Notes: generated from the sequence alone by a model not told the origin. Positions 7,902 through 17,380 are shown, counted from the first letter of the stretch. The stretch is 64,000 nucleotides of DNA from Brevibacterium sp. UCMA 11754 (GCF_021532275.1 NZ_JACBOT010000029.1:223169-287168); one strand, 5' to 3'. Made by a program: numbers and translations.

Positions 7902-9080
7902 TCAACGTCCTAACAGTTCATCGGAAATGATGCGCATCTGAATCTCTGACGAGCCCTCGAAGATCTTCGTCAGTCGGGCGTCACGCCAGTGGCGTTCCAC
8001 TGCGAAGTCCTTCGTGTACCCGGCACCACCATGGATCTGCACGGCCTCCGAGGTCACTTTCTCCGCCATCTCGGCGGCCAGGTACTTCACCATCGCGGCT
8101 TCCTTGTCACAGCGGCGACCGGAGTCGATTTCGGTGCACACGTGATACATCAAAGCACGGCTGGCCTCGATCTGGGCCGCCATGTCGGCAACCTTGAACC
8201 GCAGATGCTGGAAGTCCGCCAGCGGATGCCCGAACTGGACCCGCTGCTTCAAGTACGCGATCGAGTCTTCCAGCGCGGCCTGTGCCAGGCCGATCGACCG
8301 AGCCGCAGTGTGCGCACGTCCGACCTCGAGACCCGAGACTGCTTGGTAGAAGCCTCGGTCTTCCTCACCCAACAGAGCTTCGGCGGGGAGATGGAAGTCG
8401 TCGAAGTTCAGGTCCCAGGTCTTCCATCCGAAGTACCCGATCTTCTTCACAGCAGTGCCAGACATGCCCTCGGGGAAGGAACCGCGTTCCTTCTCCACGA
8501 GGAAGGCCGAGATCCCGCGATGACGCTTGGCCTCGTCGGTCGAGGTGCGGGCGAAGAGGATCAAATAGTTGGCTTGGTCGGCGAACGTGCACCACATCTT
8601 CGTGCCGTTGATGACCCAGCCCCCGTCATCGGCGCGGGTGGCCTTGCAGCGAATGTTGGCAACATCTGAGCCCGCTTCAGCCTCAGAGAGAGAATAGGCG
8701 CCTAGGTATTCGCCGGTGGCGACCTTCGGCAGCATTCTGGCTTCCTGTTCGGGAGAGAAGTTGCCACCCATCCCGTTGCCACGAGCCAGGAGCCCACCAA
8801 CACTCATCCAGGCTCTGGAGAGTTCTTCGGCGACGAGGCAGTACTCGAATACGCCGAGCCCCAGGCCCCCGTATTCTTCGGGGATCAAAATGCCGAAGAA
8901 CCCCATGTCGGCCATCTGTTTGATGAACCAGTCCGGGAACTGTCCCTCAATAGGGTCAAGCTCATTGGCCAGCGGGAGGACGACATCGTGGGCGAACTCG
9001 CGGGCGAGCGCCTGGATCTCCAACCGTTCCTCGGTCATGAAATGCGGGGTGTTCGGCCTGGGCCTGGGTTTGTGCGTCAT
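7902..9080 (-). CDS. Acyl-CoA dehydrogenase (second of pair)
   Basis: A 392-residue flavin acyl-CoA dehydrogenase of standard length: N-terminal helical domain, middle beta domain with the ACAD signature near AYSLSEAEAGSDV, and a C-terminal helical domain. VQIHGGAGYTKDF and KIFEGSSEIQ lie near the end; the Glu of FEGSSEIQ is the catalytic base. Electrons would go to an electron-transfer flavoprotein not encoded here. It lies 14 bases downstream of the first dehydrogenase and two bases upstream of the hydratase. In the context of an Mct-like enzyme, a methylsuccinyl-CoA-type dehydrogenase producing mesaconyl-CoA is the attractive assignment, but nothing in the sequence proves the substrate. 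GAGGGAG precedes the ATG. Confidence 0.87.
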   Translation of the reverse strand: MTHKPRPRPNTPHFMTEERLEIQALAREFAHDVVLPLANELDPIEGQFPDWFIKQMADMGFFGILIPEEYGGLGLGVFEYCLVAEELSRAWMSVGGLLARGNGMGGNFSPEQEARMLPKVATGEYLGAYSLSEAEAGSDVANIRCKATRADDGGWVINGTKMWCTFADQANYLILFARTSTDEAKRHRGISAFLVEKERGSFPEGMSGTAVKKIGYFGWKTWDLNFDDFHLPAEALLGEEDRGFYQAVSGLEVGRAHTAARSIGLAQAALEDSIAYLKQRVQFGHPLADFQHLRFKVADMAAQIEASRALMYHVCTEIDSGRRCDKEAAMVKYLAAEMAEKVTSEAVQIHGGAGYTKDFAVERHWRDARLTKIFEGSSEIQMRIISDELLGR

Positions 9081-9094
9081 GGCGAGTCTCCCTC

Positions 9095-10243
9095 TCAGGC
9101 CTTGTTCCGGCCGATGAGCTGTTTGGCGATGACGTTCAGCTGGATTTCGTTGGTGCCTTCGCCGACGATCATCAGCGGTGCGTCACGGTAGTAACGTTCG
9201 ACGTCGTACTCGGTGGAGTATCCGTAACCGCCATGGACACGGATCGCGTCAAGGGCCACCTCGGCTGCCATCTCTGAGGCGTAGTACTTGGCCATGCCGG
9301 CCTCCATGTCCACGCGCTCACCCGAGTCATAGGTGCGAGCCGCGTGGAGGACGAGCTGCCGGGCGGCCTCGAGCTTGGTGGCCATCTTCGCCAGCTGATT
9401 GCCCACGGCCTGGTGACGCCAGATCGGCTTGCCCATCGACTCGCGCTCCTGCGAGTACTTCACTGCGTCGTTGAGCGCAGCCTGGGCCACGCCGAGCGAG
9501 CGGGACGCGACCTGGATGCGGCCGATCTCCAGGCCCTTCATCATCTGTTTGAAGCCCACGCCTTCGACCGAGCCGAGCAGCTGGGACTGCGGCTGACGCA
9601 GGTTCTCGAACACGAGCTCGCAGGTTTCGACACCCTTGTAACCGAGCTTCGAGAGGTTCTTCGACACCGTGAAACCCTCGCCCTTCTCGACAAGGATGAT
9701 CGAGATGCCTTTGTGGCGGGGGTCGGCGGACGGGTCGGTCTTGCACAGCAGTGCGATGAGATCGGACTTGCGGGCATTGGTGATCCAGGTCTTCGACCCG
9801 TTGATGACGTAGTCCTCGCCGTCCTTGGCCGCGGCCGTGCGCATAGCCTGCAGGTCAGAGCCGCCGCCGGGTTCGGTCAGGGCCATGGTCGCACGCAGCT
9901 CACCGGTGGCCATGCGCGGCAGGTACTGATCCTTCTGCTCGGCGGTGCCGTATTCGGCGATGAGCTTGGCCACGACGGTGTGCCCGCCCATGGCACCGGC
10001 TAAGGACATCCACCCGCGGGCCAGTTCCTGCGTGATGAGTGCATAGGCCTCGGTCGAGACTTTGCCGTCACCCCAGGGCTCGTCGATCGCGAGACCGTAG
10101 ATGCCCATGTCCTTCATGGTCTGGATCCACTTCTCCGGATATTCGTCGGCATGCTCGACCCGGTTGACGTGTGGTTTGACGTCGTGGTCGATGAACTCGG
10201 CGACCGTGTCGATCATCATCTGCTCTTCGCTGCTGACTGCCAT
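9095..10243 (-). CDS. Acyl-CoA dehydrogenase (first of pair)
   Basis: A 382-residue acyl-CoA dehydrogenase. MALTEPGGGSDLQAMRT carries the first ACAD signature, and the C-terminus has IRVHGGYGYSTEYDVERYY and VGEGTNEIQ with the catalytic Glu. It is clearly distinct from the neighbouring dehydrogenase, so the pair is not a recent tandem duplication. The two may form a hetero-oligomer, as some steroid and side-chain dehydrogenases do, or act on two intermediates. AAGGAA stands seven bases before the ATG. It follows the fumarase gene by about 80 bases, the largest gap inside this operon. Confidence 0.87.
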   Translation of the reverse strand: MAVSSEEQMMIDTVAEFIDHDVKPHVNRVEHADEYPEKWIQTMKDMGIYGLAIDEPWGDGKVSTEAYALITQELARGWMSLAGAMGGHTVVAKLIAEYGTAEQKDQYLPRMATGELRATMALTEPGGGSDLQAMRTAAAKDGEDYVINGSKTWITNARKSDLIALLCKTDPSADPRHKGISIILVEKGEGFTVSKNLSKLGYKGVETCELVFENLRQPQSQLLGSVEGVGFKQMMKGLEIGRIQVASRSLGVAQAALNDAVKYSQERESMGKPIWRHQAVGNQLAKMATKLEAARQLVLHAARTYDSGERVDMEAGMAKYYASEMAAEVALDAIRVHGGYGYSTEYDVERYYRDAPLMIVGEGTNEIQLNVIAKQLIGRNKA

Positions 10244-10326
10244 CTCGAATTCCTTTTCCTCTGCTGCTGAAGTTGTGATTATCTGCCTCGCCGAGGTGGC
10301 CCGACGTGGCTGTGTCCGTGGTCGGT

Positions 10327-12042
10327 TCAGTCCAGCTGGGCGCCGTCCTTGGCCGTTCTGGTTCGTCCGAGACTGATTGTGGTGTCGGGTCCGGTGGTGT
10401 CAAAGAAGTCGTGGCCCTTGTCGTCGGTGACGATGAACGCGGGGAAGTCCTCAACCTTGATGCGCCATACCGCTTCCATCCCCAGGTCTTCCATATCGAG
10501 GACCTCGACTTCGGTGATGCAGTCCTGGGCCAGACGTGCCGCGGGTCCGCCGATGGAGCCTAGGTAGAAGCCACCGAATTCCGCACAGGAGTTCTTGACC
10601 TGGGCCGAGCGGTTGCCCTTGGCGAGCATGATCATCGACCCGCCGGCTTCCTGGAACTCGCGCACATAGGTGTCCATCCGTGAGGCGGTGGTCGGCCCGA
10701 AGGATCCCGAGGGCATTCCCTCCGGGGTCTTGGCCGGGCCCGCGTAATAGATCGGATGGTCTTTGAAGTAGTCGGGCAGCTGACCACCCTCAGCCAGTCG
10801 CTGGCGCAGATTCGCGTGGACGATGTCTCGGGCGACGATCATCGTGCCTGTCAGTGAGAGCCTGTCGCCGACGGCCAATTGGCTCAGCTGGGACTGGAGC
10901 TCTGGCATGGGCCGGTCGAGGTCGACGGCGGTGACGTTGCCGGATTCGATCTCATCGACGCGACCCATCGACGGCAGGAACCGAGCCGGATCGTGTTCGA
11001 GTTCTTCGATGAACACACCGTCTGCGTTGATGCGGGCAATGATCTGCCGGTCCGCCGAACAGCTCACGGCGATGGCGATCGGCAGAGACCCGTTGTGGCG
11101 TGGGAGCCTGACGACGCGCACGTCGTGGCAGAAGTACTTACCCCCGAACTGTGCCCCGAACCCGAGCGTCTGCGTCAGCGTGAACACGGTGTCTTCGAAG
11201 TCCGTGTCGCGGAATCCGTGGCCCCGTCTCGCGTCCCCGGCCGTCGGCAGGTCATCGAGGTAGTGGGCGCTGGCTAGTTTCGCGGTCTTGAGCGTGAACT
11301 CCGCCGAGGGCCCGCCGATGACCACTGCCAGGTGGTAGGGAGGGCAGGCTGCTGTGCCCAGCGTCGAGATCTTCTCTGCCAGGAAGTCGAGCATCGATGA
11401 CTCGTTGAGCACGGCCTTCGTCTCCTGGTAGAGGAAGGACTTGTTCGCACTTCCCCCGCCCTTGGCCATGAACAGCAGCTCATAGTCATCGTCTGGACTG
11501 AGGCCCACTTCGATCTGTGCGGGCAGGTTGGTGCCCGTGTTCTTCTCTTCGAAGAGGCTGACCGGAGCCAACTGTGAGTAGCGAAGGTTGAGTTCCTCGT
11601 ACGCCTTGTGGATGCCGGCCGAGAGGTGCCTCGCATCGTCACCATCGGTGAGCACATTGGGGCCACGTTTGGCGGAGACGATCGCTGTGCCGGTGTCCTG
11701 GCACATCGGCAGGACCTCCCCGGCAGAGACCGAAGCGTTCTGCAGCAGGTCGAGGGCGACGAAGACGTCGTTGGCGCTGGCCTCCGGATCGTCGATGATG
11801 GCGCGCAGGCTGGCCAGGTGGTCGGTGCGCAGGTAGTGCGAGACCTCTTTGAAGGCCACCTCGGCGAGGGCGGTGAGCGTTGAGGGCGCCACCTGCAGGA
11901 AGGACCTGGACTGGTCGGCCACCTCGGCGTGGATCTGCTTCACACCGTCGATGTCGAGGCGGCGCATGGCCGGCCCCGCACCGCTGGTGGGCAGCAGAGA
12001 CGTATACGCGAAGGCCGGTGTTGTGTCAGGTTGTTCGGCCAT
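10327..12042 (-). CDS. Class I (iron-sulfur) fumarate hydratase family, possible mesaconase
   Basis: A 571-residue class I fumarase, slightly longer than the roughly 550 of E. coli FumA. Alpha and beta fumarase domains are fused in one chain. The three [4Fe-4S] cysteines are C114 (PMCQDTGTA), C233 ([10 protein letters not shown]) and C328 (AVSCSADRQ), spaced as in FumA. It interconverts fumarate and malate; members of this class are also known as mesaconases that hydrate mesaconate to citramalate. Placement between a CoA transferase and acyl-CoA dehydrogenases, next to Mct-like and C4-hydratase genes, makes a C5 role plausible. The start is six bases after the CoA transferase stop; the only clear purine run, AAGGAG, is 14 bases upstream, rather far. 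Confidence 0.88.
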   Translation of the reverse strand: MAEQPDTTPAFAYTSLLPTSGAGPAMRRLDIDGVKQIHAEVADQSRSFLQVAPSTLTALAEVAFKEVSHYLRTDHLASLRAIIDDPEASANDVFVALDLLQNASVSAGEVLPMCQDTGTAIVSAKRGPNVLTDGDDARHLSAGIHKAYEELNLRYSQLAPVSLFEEKNTGTNLPAQIEVGLSPDDDYELLFMAKGGGSANKSFLYQETKAVLNESSMLDFLAEKISTLGTAACPPYHLAVVIGGPSAEFTLKTAKLASAHYLDDLPTAGDARRGHGFRDTDFEDTVFTLTQTLGFGAQFGGKYFCHDVRVVRLPRHNGSLPIAIAVSCSADRQIIARINADGVFIEELEHDPARFLPSMGRVDEIESGNVTAVDLDRPMPELQSQLSQLAVGDRLSLTGTMIVARDIVHANLRQRLAEGGQLPDYFKDHPIYYAGPAKTPEGMPSGSFGPTTASRMDTYVREFQEAGGSMIMLAKGNRSAQVKNSCAEFGGFYLGSIGGPAARLAQDCITEVEVLDMEDLGMEAVWRIKVEDFPAFIVTDDKGHDFFDTTGPDTTISLGRTRTAKDGAQLD

Positions 12043-12047
12043 GGTGA

Positions 12048-13235
12048 TCAGACTGCTCCTTCACGATGGAGTTCGGCAACCTTCTCCGGGCTGAATCCCA
12101 GATCGCCGAGGATGGTGTCCGTATGGTCTCCGACATCGGGAATCGGATCCATCCGAGGTTCAACCCCGGACATGCCGACCGGAGGCAGCAGCATCGGGAT
12201 CGGCCCGACCGGGGAACCGACGTCCTGCCAGCGATCGCGCTCGACCAGCTGGGGGTGATCGGCGATCTCAGTCATGTCCCGCTGCCGCGAGTGTGCGACC
12301 TTGGCGGTTTCGAGGAGCTCGTCGCATTGCGCGCCGGTGAAGTCGGCGAAGACTGCTTCGATGATGGTTTGCAGCTCATCGCGGTGGGCGTAGCGGTGGG
12401 CTGCCCGGTCGAAGCGTTCGTCGGTGACCATGTCCTCTCGACCAAGGACCTGGGTGGCGAAGCTCTTCCATTCGCGTTCGTTCTGGATCGCCAGCATGAT
12501 CTGAGTGCCATCGCCGCAGGTGAAGGCGCCATAGGGGGCGATGGCAGCGTGCGAGGTTCCGGCCCGAGTGGGGCGGGTGCCGCTGCCGTGGGTGAAGTAG
12601 AGGGGGTAGCCCATCCATTCGACGAGGGAGTCGAAGAGGCTGATCTGCAAGGTGGCGCCCTCGCCGGTGCGTTCACGGTTGAACAGCGCGGTGAGGATGC
12701 CGGAATACGCGTACATTCCGGCGGAGATGTCCGCCGTTGAGATTCCCGTCTTCGCGGGATGATCCTCGGTCCCCGTTACGGAGACCAAACCTGCCTCGGC
12801 CTGCACAAGTGCATCGTAAGCCTTGGCATTCTTGTACGGCCCGTCTGGTCCGTATCCGGAGATCGAGGCGTAGATGAGTCGATCGTTCATGTCGCGCAGC
12901 TCTTCAGCACTGAAGCCCAAGCGCTCGGCGGCGCCGGGGGCGAAGTTCTGGATGAACACGTCGGCCTCGGCGACGAGGTTCTTGAGGATCGCCTTGCCCT
13001 CCGGGTGTTTGAGGTCGACGCTCAGGCTCTCCTTGTTGCGGTTGAGCCACACGAAGTGACTCGCCATTCCGTTGACCGTCGTGTCATAGCCGCGAGCGAA
13101 GTCCCCAGTCCCGGGGCGTTCGATCTTGATCACACGAGCACCGAGATCGGCGAGCTGCCTGGAGGCGAAGGGCGCCGCCACAGCCTGCTCGCAGCTGATG
13201 ACGGTGATCCCGGACAAGGGAAGTTCGGCGTGCAC
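12048..13235 (-). CDS. CaiB/BaiF (type III) CoA transferase heading the catabolic operon
   Basis: About 395 residues, a type III CoA transferase with [18 protein letters not shown] near the N-terminus and the catalytic aspartate in [17 protein letters not shown]. It would activate a free carboxylate with CoA taken from an acyl-CoA donor such as succinyl-CoA. Three starts are possible: ATG 13301, ATG 13259 and GTG 13235. I prefer GTG 13235 because GGAGG lies four bases upstream and the protein then begins at the conserved family N-terminus; ATG 13259 has GGGGAAAG upstream. Transcription would begin in the intergenic region that holds the shared 14-bp operator. Probable role: first step on the acid imported by the adjacent TRAP transporter. 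Confidence 0.87.
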   Translation of the reverse strand: MHAELPLSGITVISCEQAVAAPFASRQLADLGARVIKIERPGTGDFARGYDTTVNGMASHFVWLNRNKESLSVDLKHPEGKAILKNLVAEADVFIQNFAPGAAERLGFSAEELRDMNDRLIYASISGYGPDGPYKNAKAYDALVQAEAGLVSVTGTEDHPAKTGISTADISAGMYAYSGILTALFNRERTGEGATLQISLFDSLVEWMGYPLYFTHGSGTRPTRAGTSHAAIAPYGAFTCGDGTQIMLAIQNEREWKSFATQVLGREDMVTDERFDRAAHRYAHRDELQTIIEAVFADFTGAQCDELLETAKVAHSRQRDMTEIADHPQLVERDRWQDVGSPVGPIPMLLPPVGMSGVEPRMDPIPDVGDHTDTILGDLGFSPEKVAELHREGAV

Positions 13236-13291
13236 GGGGCCTCCACAACGAGATTTCATAAGCTTTCCCCGACAGAATACATCATTCCGAT

Positions 13292-13305
13292 AATCATGCA
13301 TTGTT
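13292..13305. promoter_or_regulatory. Candidate GntR operator, site 1
   Basis: AATCATGCATTGTT, centred on the palindrome ATGCAT, lies between the divergent CoA transferase operon and the GntR gene. It matches site 2 (14128-14141) at 12 of 14 positions. The repetition in front of the two operons that should be co-regulated is the evidence; binding itself is inference. Confidence 0.5.
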
Positions 13306-13389
13306 CACTCTGAAACCGTGCACCGGGATACACTTCACTGAGCGAAGGTAATCGACGACAGACGACGAGCGGCAACGGAAGGCTGTGGA

Positions 13390-14070
13390 GTGGATCAGGA
13401 ATCAGCATCGACGAAGCGGGACAAAATCGTCCTCGGCCTGCGCCGGAAGATCCTCGGCCGCGAACTCGATCGCGGCGAGCGCCTGCGCCAGGACCAGGTC
13501 GCCGACTGGTTCAGCGCCTCGATCACCCCTGTGCGCGAGGCATTGCGCATCCTCGAATCCGAAGGCCTCGTGTCCTCCGAAGCCCACCGCGGCGTTCGCG
13601 TGGCCGGGGTCGACATCGACCGCCTCAAATCACTCTTCGTCACCCGCAAGCTCACAGAGACCTTCGCCATCGCTCGCGCCACGACAAGGATCTCCCGCCA
13701 CGAGCTGCGCCAGGCCGAGAAGCTCCTCGAGGCCCTGGATGCCGCCAGTGAAGAAGGCGATGCCATGGGCCGCAACACCCGCAATGAGGAGTTCCACTTC
13801 TTCTTCTACGACCGGTGCGGACTGCCGGCCCTGCGTGATGACATCGCGACCAGGTGGCGAGCCTTCCCCTGGGATCTCACGCTCGACAGCTCGGACCGAC
13901 TCAATCAGGTCCACAGCGAACATCAGTCCATCGTCGATGCCGTGAAACGGATCGATCCCGACGCTGCGGCGACCCACCTCGGCGATCACATCACCAATGG
14001 ATTCCTGCGCCTGGCCGAATCGACGACGGGCGAGCCGATCACTGACCCCTTCGACTTCGACGCGGACTGA
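13390..14070 (+). CDS. GntR-family transcriptional regulator, FCD subfamily
   Basis: A 226-residue regulator with a GntR winged helix in residues 10-75 (RQDQVADWFSASITPVREAL carries the recognition helix; ILESEGLVSSEAHRGVRV the wing) and an all-helical FCD effector domain after residue 85, which usually binds small carboxylates via a metal held by Asp/His residues. Start is GTG at 13390 with GGAAGG seven bases upstream. It sits between the divergent CoA-dependent operon and the TRAP transporter operon, both preceded by the same near-palindrome, so it most likely represses both until the imported acid or its CoA product binds. Confidence 0.9.
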   Translation: MDQESASTKRDKIVLGLRRKILGRELDRGERLRQDQVADWFSASITPVREALRILESEGLVSSEAHRGVRVAGVDIDRLKSLFVTRKLTETFAIARATTRISRHELRQAEKLLEALDAASEEGDAMGRNTRNEEFHFFFYDRCGLPALRDDIATRWRAFPWDLTLDSSDRLNQVHSEHQSIVDAVKRIDPDAAATHLGDHITNGFLRLAESTTGEPITDPFDFDAD

Positions 14071-14127
14071 GCAACCCCACTCCCCCGTTCTCTGTATCCA
14101 TCGCCCTTGGATTCCCACATCTCAAGA

Positions 14128-14141
14128 AATAATGCATTCTT
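14128..14141. promoter_or_regulatory. Candidate GntR operator, site 2
   Basis: AATAATGCATTCTT matches site 1 (13292-13305) in 12 of 14 bases, and its symmetric core AATGCATT is extended by further A/T pairs outside. It lies after the GntR stop and about 175 bases upstream of dctP, next to an A+T-rich TAGATAATATT stretch that could be a -10 region. Confidence 0.5.
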
Positions 14142-14316
14142 TGGTAGATAATATTGGAAATCGACTGATTCTCGTCTAAGCTCAAATCGTTTGACTCCTT
14201 GTGTGACTCAGCGCACCGCCAAGGCACGTTGCCGTGCATTGTGCAGCAGACTGCGATGTCTGCACTGGTCACCTCGGAGACTGACATGACACTGGTCTCG
14301 ATTACTGGAGCTGACG

Positions 14317-15360
14317 ATGACGTCGATACGACGACCCAGGTGGAAACCGCTGGTTGCCTGCCTGTCGATCTGCCTGCTCGCTCTGAGCGGCTGCAATCCC
14401 GCGCGCAGCGGCAAGCAGGAGAAGTTCGAACTGCGCTTTGCCCATGTGACGTCGACGGGTACGCCGAAGGGACTCGCCGCCGACTACTTTGCGAAGCAGA
14501 TCGAGGAGAAATCCGACGGTCGCATTCAGGTCGAGGTGTTCCCGAACTCGGAGCTCTACGGCGACAAGGATGAGATGCAGGCACTGCAGTCCAACGCCGT
14601 GCAGATGCTCGCCCCGGCGAGCGCGAAGTTCACGACGATCGCACCGAGCCTGCAGGTCCTTGACCTGCCGTTCATCTTCGACGAACCCGATGAGATACCG
14701 GATATCGTCAGTCCCGACACCGAAATCGGCAAGGCGATCTACGCCAACCCGGATCTTGAGGCCAATGGGCTCAAAGTGCTGGGTCTGTGGGACTCCGGAA
14801 TGAAGCAGATCCACTCGAACAGCCCAACGCTCTCGCCCAAGGACATGAAGGGCAAGAAGTACCGCATCCAGCCCTCCGACGTCCTGCGCACCCAGTTCGA
14901 GACTTGGGGCGGAATCCCGTCTCCCCTGGCCTTCGCGGAGGTCTACAACGGCCTTCAGCAGGGACTCATCGACGGCGGTGAGAACACTTACTCGAACATT
15001 GAGTCACAGAAGATGCATACGGTCCAGAAGTACGTGACCGAACTCGACCACGGTTACATCGGCTACATCCTCACTGTGAACAAGCGTTGGTACGACGAAC
15101 TGCCGGATGATCTGCAGGCAGTCGTCGACGAATCCGCGGACGAGGCTTCCGCATTCAACCGGCAGGAGTCGCAGAAGGTCAATGCGGAGTCGAAGCGACT
15201 CATCGAGGAATCCGGTGGCACGACAATCGTCGTGCCCACGAAGAAGGAGCGCCAGTCGTTTAAGGACCGGGTGGTGCCCTCCGAGTACGAGAAGTACCGG
15301 GATGTCATCGGCCCCGAGGTCGTTGATGAGCTCCTGCTGCGTGACAAGGAACGGGAGTGA
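14317..15360 (+). CDS. dctP: TRAP transporter substrate-binding lipoprotein DctP
   Basis: A 347-residue DctP/TAXI-type periplasmic-binding protein made as a lipoprotein: basic N-terminus, hydrophobic stretch, lipobox LSGC with Cys26. The mature part begins FELRFAHVTSTGTP, typical of DctP, and contains GKKYRIQPSDVLRTQFETWG with the conserved arginine that pairs with the ligand carboxylate. It captures an organic acid outside the membrane and hands it to DctQM. GGAG stands seven bases before the ATG. It is the first gene of dctPQM, downstream of operator site 2, so it is predicted to feed the C5-dicarboxylate operon. Confidence 0.92.
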   Translation: MTSIRRPRWKPLVACLSICLLALSGCNPARSGKQEKFELRFAHVTSTGTPKGLAADYFAKQIEEKSDGRIQVEVFPNSELYGDKDEMQALQSNAVQMLAPASAKFTTIAPSLQVLDLPFIFDEPDEIPDIVSPDTEIGKAIYANPDLEANGLKVLGLWDSGMKQIHSNSPTLSPKDMKGKKYRIQPSDVLRTQFETWGGIPSPLAFAEVYNGLQQGLIDGGENTYSNIESQKMHTVQKYVTELDHGYIGYILTVNKRWYDELPDDLQAVVDESADEASAFNRQESQKVNAESKRLIEESGGTTIVVPTKKERQSFKDRVVPSEYEKYRDVIGPEVVDELLLRDKERE

Positions 15361-15995
15361 CGATGAGAACCTTCGACAAGTATCTGAGCCGGGTGGAGAA
15401 CTTCCTGGCCGGCGCCAGTCTCATCGGCGCCACAGCACTCGCGGTCTTCGCCGTGCTTCTGCGCAACATCACCGGTGATGTCCTGTTCTGGTCCGAAGAG
15501 GCCATCATCTACCTCATCATCTGTTCGACCTTCTTCGGCGCGGTCGTGACCCTGCGCCACAACGAGCACGTGGCCGTGGACATCATGCCGACGCTTCTCA
15601 AAGGCAAGAAGAAGAAGTTCTTCGTTGTCCTCGGCGGCCTCATGACGCTGATCTACGCGGGCTTCATCGCCTACCTGTCCTGGGCGCTCATCAGCGAACC
15701 GTTCTCGCGCACCACGATCACCCCGGCTCTCAAGCTGCCGCTGTGGGTCGTCGAACTCTCGCTGGCGATCGGCATGACGCTGTTCTTCATCCGCGCCGCC
15801 GAAATGCTCATCCGTGCGGTGAAGACACCACCGGAGGCACTCGACAAAGACGTGTTCGCTGAAGAGGCCGCGGCCGTCGGCATCAACGTGAAGGATGTCG
15901 CCATCGATGACGATCCGTCCACGACGCCGAACAACCGTACGACCGGGGACGACAACCTCGGCGACGGAGACGGCACGAAGGAAGGGGATCGCTGA
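15357..15995 (+). CDS. dctQ: TRAP transporter small membrane subunit DctQ
   Basis: A 212-residue DctQ subunit with four hydrophobic segments in the first 150 residues (segments around 18-38, 48-66, 84-104 and 122-143) and a long, acidic, Gly/Asp/Thr-rich tail of about 50 residues that is unusual for the family and probably disordered in the cytoplasm. The start is either GTG 15357, which overlaps the dctP stop, or ATG 15363, which has GGGAG seven bases upstream; both are plausible. It bridges the substrate-binding protein and DctM. Confidence 0.88.
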   Translation: MTMRTFDKYLSRVENFLAGASLIGATALAVFAVLLRNITGDVLFWSEEAIIYLIICSTFFGAVVTLRHNEHVAVDIMPTLLKGKKKKFFVVLGGLMTLIYAGFIAYLSWALISEPFSRTTITPALKLPLWVVELSLAIGMTLFFIRAAEMLIRAVKTPPEALDKDVFAEEAAAVGINVKDVAIDDDPSTTPNNRTTGDDNLGDGDGTKEGDR

Positions 15996-17281
15996 TGCTC
16001 GAAGCAACATTCGTTCTCATTGCAGTCCTCATTCTGCTGCTCGTCACCTCGGCGCCCATCGCGGTGGCCCTTGGCCTGACCAGCCTCGTCTACTTCTACT
16101 ACTTCACGCTCATCCCGATGACTCAGGTCTCGGAACGGCTGTTCAATGCGCTCAACTCATTCCCGCTCATGGCGATCCCGTTCTTCATCCTCGCGGCAAA
16201 CATCATGTCCCGCGGCGGAATCTCGCGGCGGCTGACCGATTTCGGTGCCGCGATGGTCGGGCATCTGCGCGGCGGAATGGCGATCACCACGGTGCTCGCG
16301 TGCATGTTCTTCGCCGCGGTCTCCGGTTCCTCGCCTGCCACGGTCGTCGCCGTCGGCGCGCTGATGATCCCTGCCATGATGCGAAACGGCTATCCGAAGG
16401 AGTTCTCCACAGGACTCGTGGCCACTTCGGGGTCCTTGGGCATCCTCATTCCCCCGTCGATTCCGCTCATCGTCTTCGGCATCGCCACCGAACAGAACAT
16501 CGGCGATCTCTTCCTCGCCGGTATCCTGCCGGGCATCCTTGCCGGCGTCATGCTGCTGGCCATGGCCGTGTTCGTGGCATGGAAGAAGGGGTACGGTCAC
16601 GCGGGAGCCGGCTTCAAATTGTCGAATGCCGACAAACTCAAGGCCTTCCGCGACGCTATCCTCGCGCTGGCGCTGCCGTTCCTCGTCCTCGGCGGAATCT
16701 ACTCCGGCTGGTTCACCCCCACCGAGGCGGCGGCCGTCGCAGTCGCCTACTCCCTGGTGGTGTCCCTGGTGATCTACCGCGAGATCAAGATCTCGCAGCT
16801 GTGGGAAGTCACGCTCTCGTCGGTGAAGACCTCGGCGATGGTCATGTTCATCATCGCCAACGGCATCCTCTTCACCTTCGTGCTGGCCAGCGAACGGATC
16901 CCGGGGTCGATATCGGCAACGATCACCGACTGGGACCTGCAGCCCTGGCAGTTCCTCATCCTCGTCAACATCCTGCTGCTGTTCGTGGGCTGTGTGATGG
17001 AGACGTCCTCAGCGATCCTCATCCTCGCGCCAATCCTGCTGCCGATCGCCATGGAGCTGGGCATCGACCCGATCCACTTCGGCATCATCGTCGTGATGAA
17101 CCTGGAGATCGGCATGATCACGCCGCCGCTGGGGCTCAACCTGTTCGTCGCCTCCGGTATGTCGGGCATGAGCGTGATGAGCGTGGCGAAGGCTGCCATC
17201 CCGAGCGCCCTGGTGCTCTTGGCCGCCCTAGCGCTGGTGACCTTCGTGCCGTTCTTCGCGACGGCGTTCGTGGGGTCGTAG
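15995..17281 (+). CDS. dctM: TRAP transporter large permease subunit DctM
   Basis: A 428-residue DctM protein with about twelve membrane segments, normal length. Typical stretches include FPLMAIPFFILAANIMSRGG near residue 50, AAVSGSSPATVVAVG near 105, GILIPPSIPLIVFG near 150 and GMITPPLGLNLFVASGM near the C-terminus, which line the sodium and substrate path. It shares one base with the dctQ stop (TGATG). The stop codon TAG falls inside a 15-bp tandem repeat and is followed by a perfect 50-bp palindrome, the likely transcript end. Confidence 0.93.
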   Translation: MLEATFVLIAVLILLLVTSAPIAVALGLTSLVYFYYFTLIPMTQVSERLFNALNSFPLMAIPFFILAANIMSRGGISRRLTDFGAAMVGHLRGGMAITTVLACMFFAAVSGSSPATVVAVGALMIPAMMRNGYPKEFSTGLVATSGSLGILIPPSIPLIVFGIATEQNIGDLFLAGILPGILAGVMLLAMAVFVAWKKGYGHAGAGFKLSNADKLKAFRDAILALALPFLVLGGIYSGWFTPTEAAAVAVAYSLVVSLVIYREIKISQLWEVTLSSVKTSAMVMFIIANGILFTFVLASERIPGSISATITDWDLQPWQFLILVNILLLFVGCVMETSSAILILAPILLPIAMELGIDPIHFGIIVVMNLEIGMITPPLGLNLFVASGMSGMSVMSVAKAAIPSALVLLAALALVTFVPFFATAFVGS

Positions 17282-17322
17282 GGCCCGAGGACGTAGGGCC
17301 CGAGGACGTAGGGCCCGAGGAC
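17278..17322. repeat. Three tandem copies of a 15-bp unit across the dctM stop
   Basis: GTAGGGCCCGAGGAC occurs three times in a row without any mismatch. The first copy contains the dctM stop codon (TAG 17279-17281); because 15 is a multiple of three, the second and third copies place TAG in the same frame again, so a triple in-frame stop results. Likely replication slippage; the number of copies may vary among strains. Confidence 0.9.
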
Positions 17323-17330
17323 GATCGATC

Positions 17331-17380
17331 ACTTGTGGTGCAGGTGGCCAGTTTGCAAACTGGCCACCTGCACCACAAGT
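17331..17380. terminator. Perfect 50-bp palindrome, probable terminator of dctPQM
   Basis: Two 25-base arms (first arm starting ACTTGTGGTGCAGG) are exactly complementary with no spacer, meeting at GTTTGCAAAC. As RNA this is a very stable hairpin with only a minimal loop. There is no U tract, so it is either a Rho-assisted or actinobacterial non-canonical terminator, or a cruciform-forming binding site. The rest of 17381-17587 shows nothing else recognisable apart from the start region of the next gene. Confidence 0.7.

Noticed and set aside
17278..17322. Short repeats as a CRISPR array
   Set aside because: Units are 15 bp and directly adjacent with no spacers; no cas genes are in the window.
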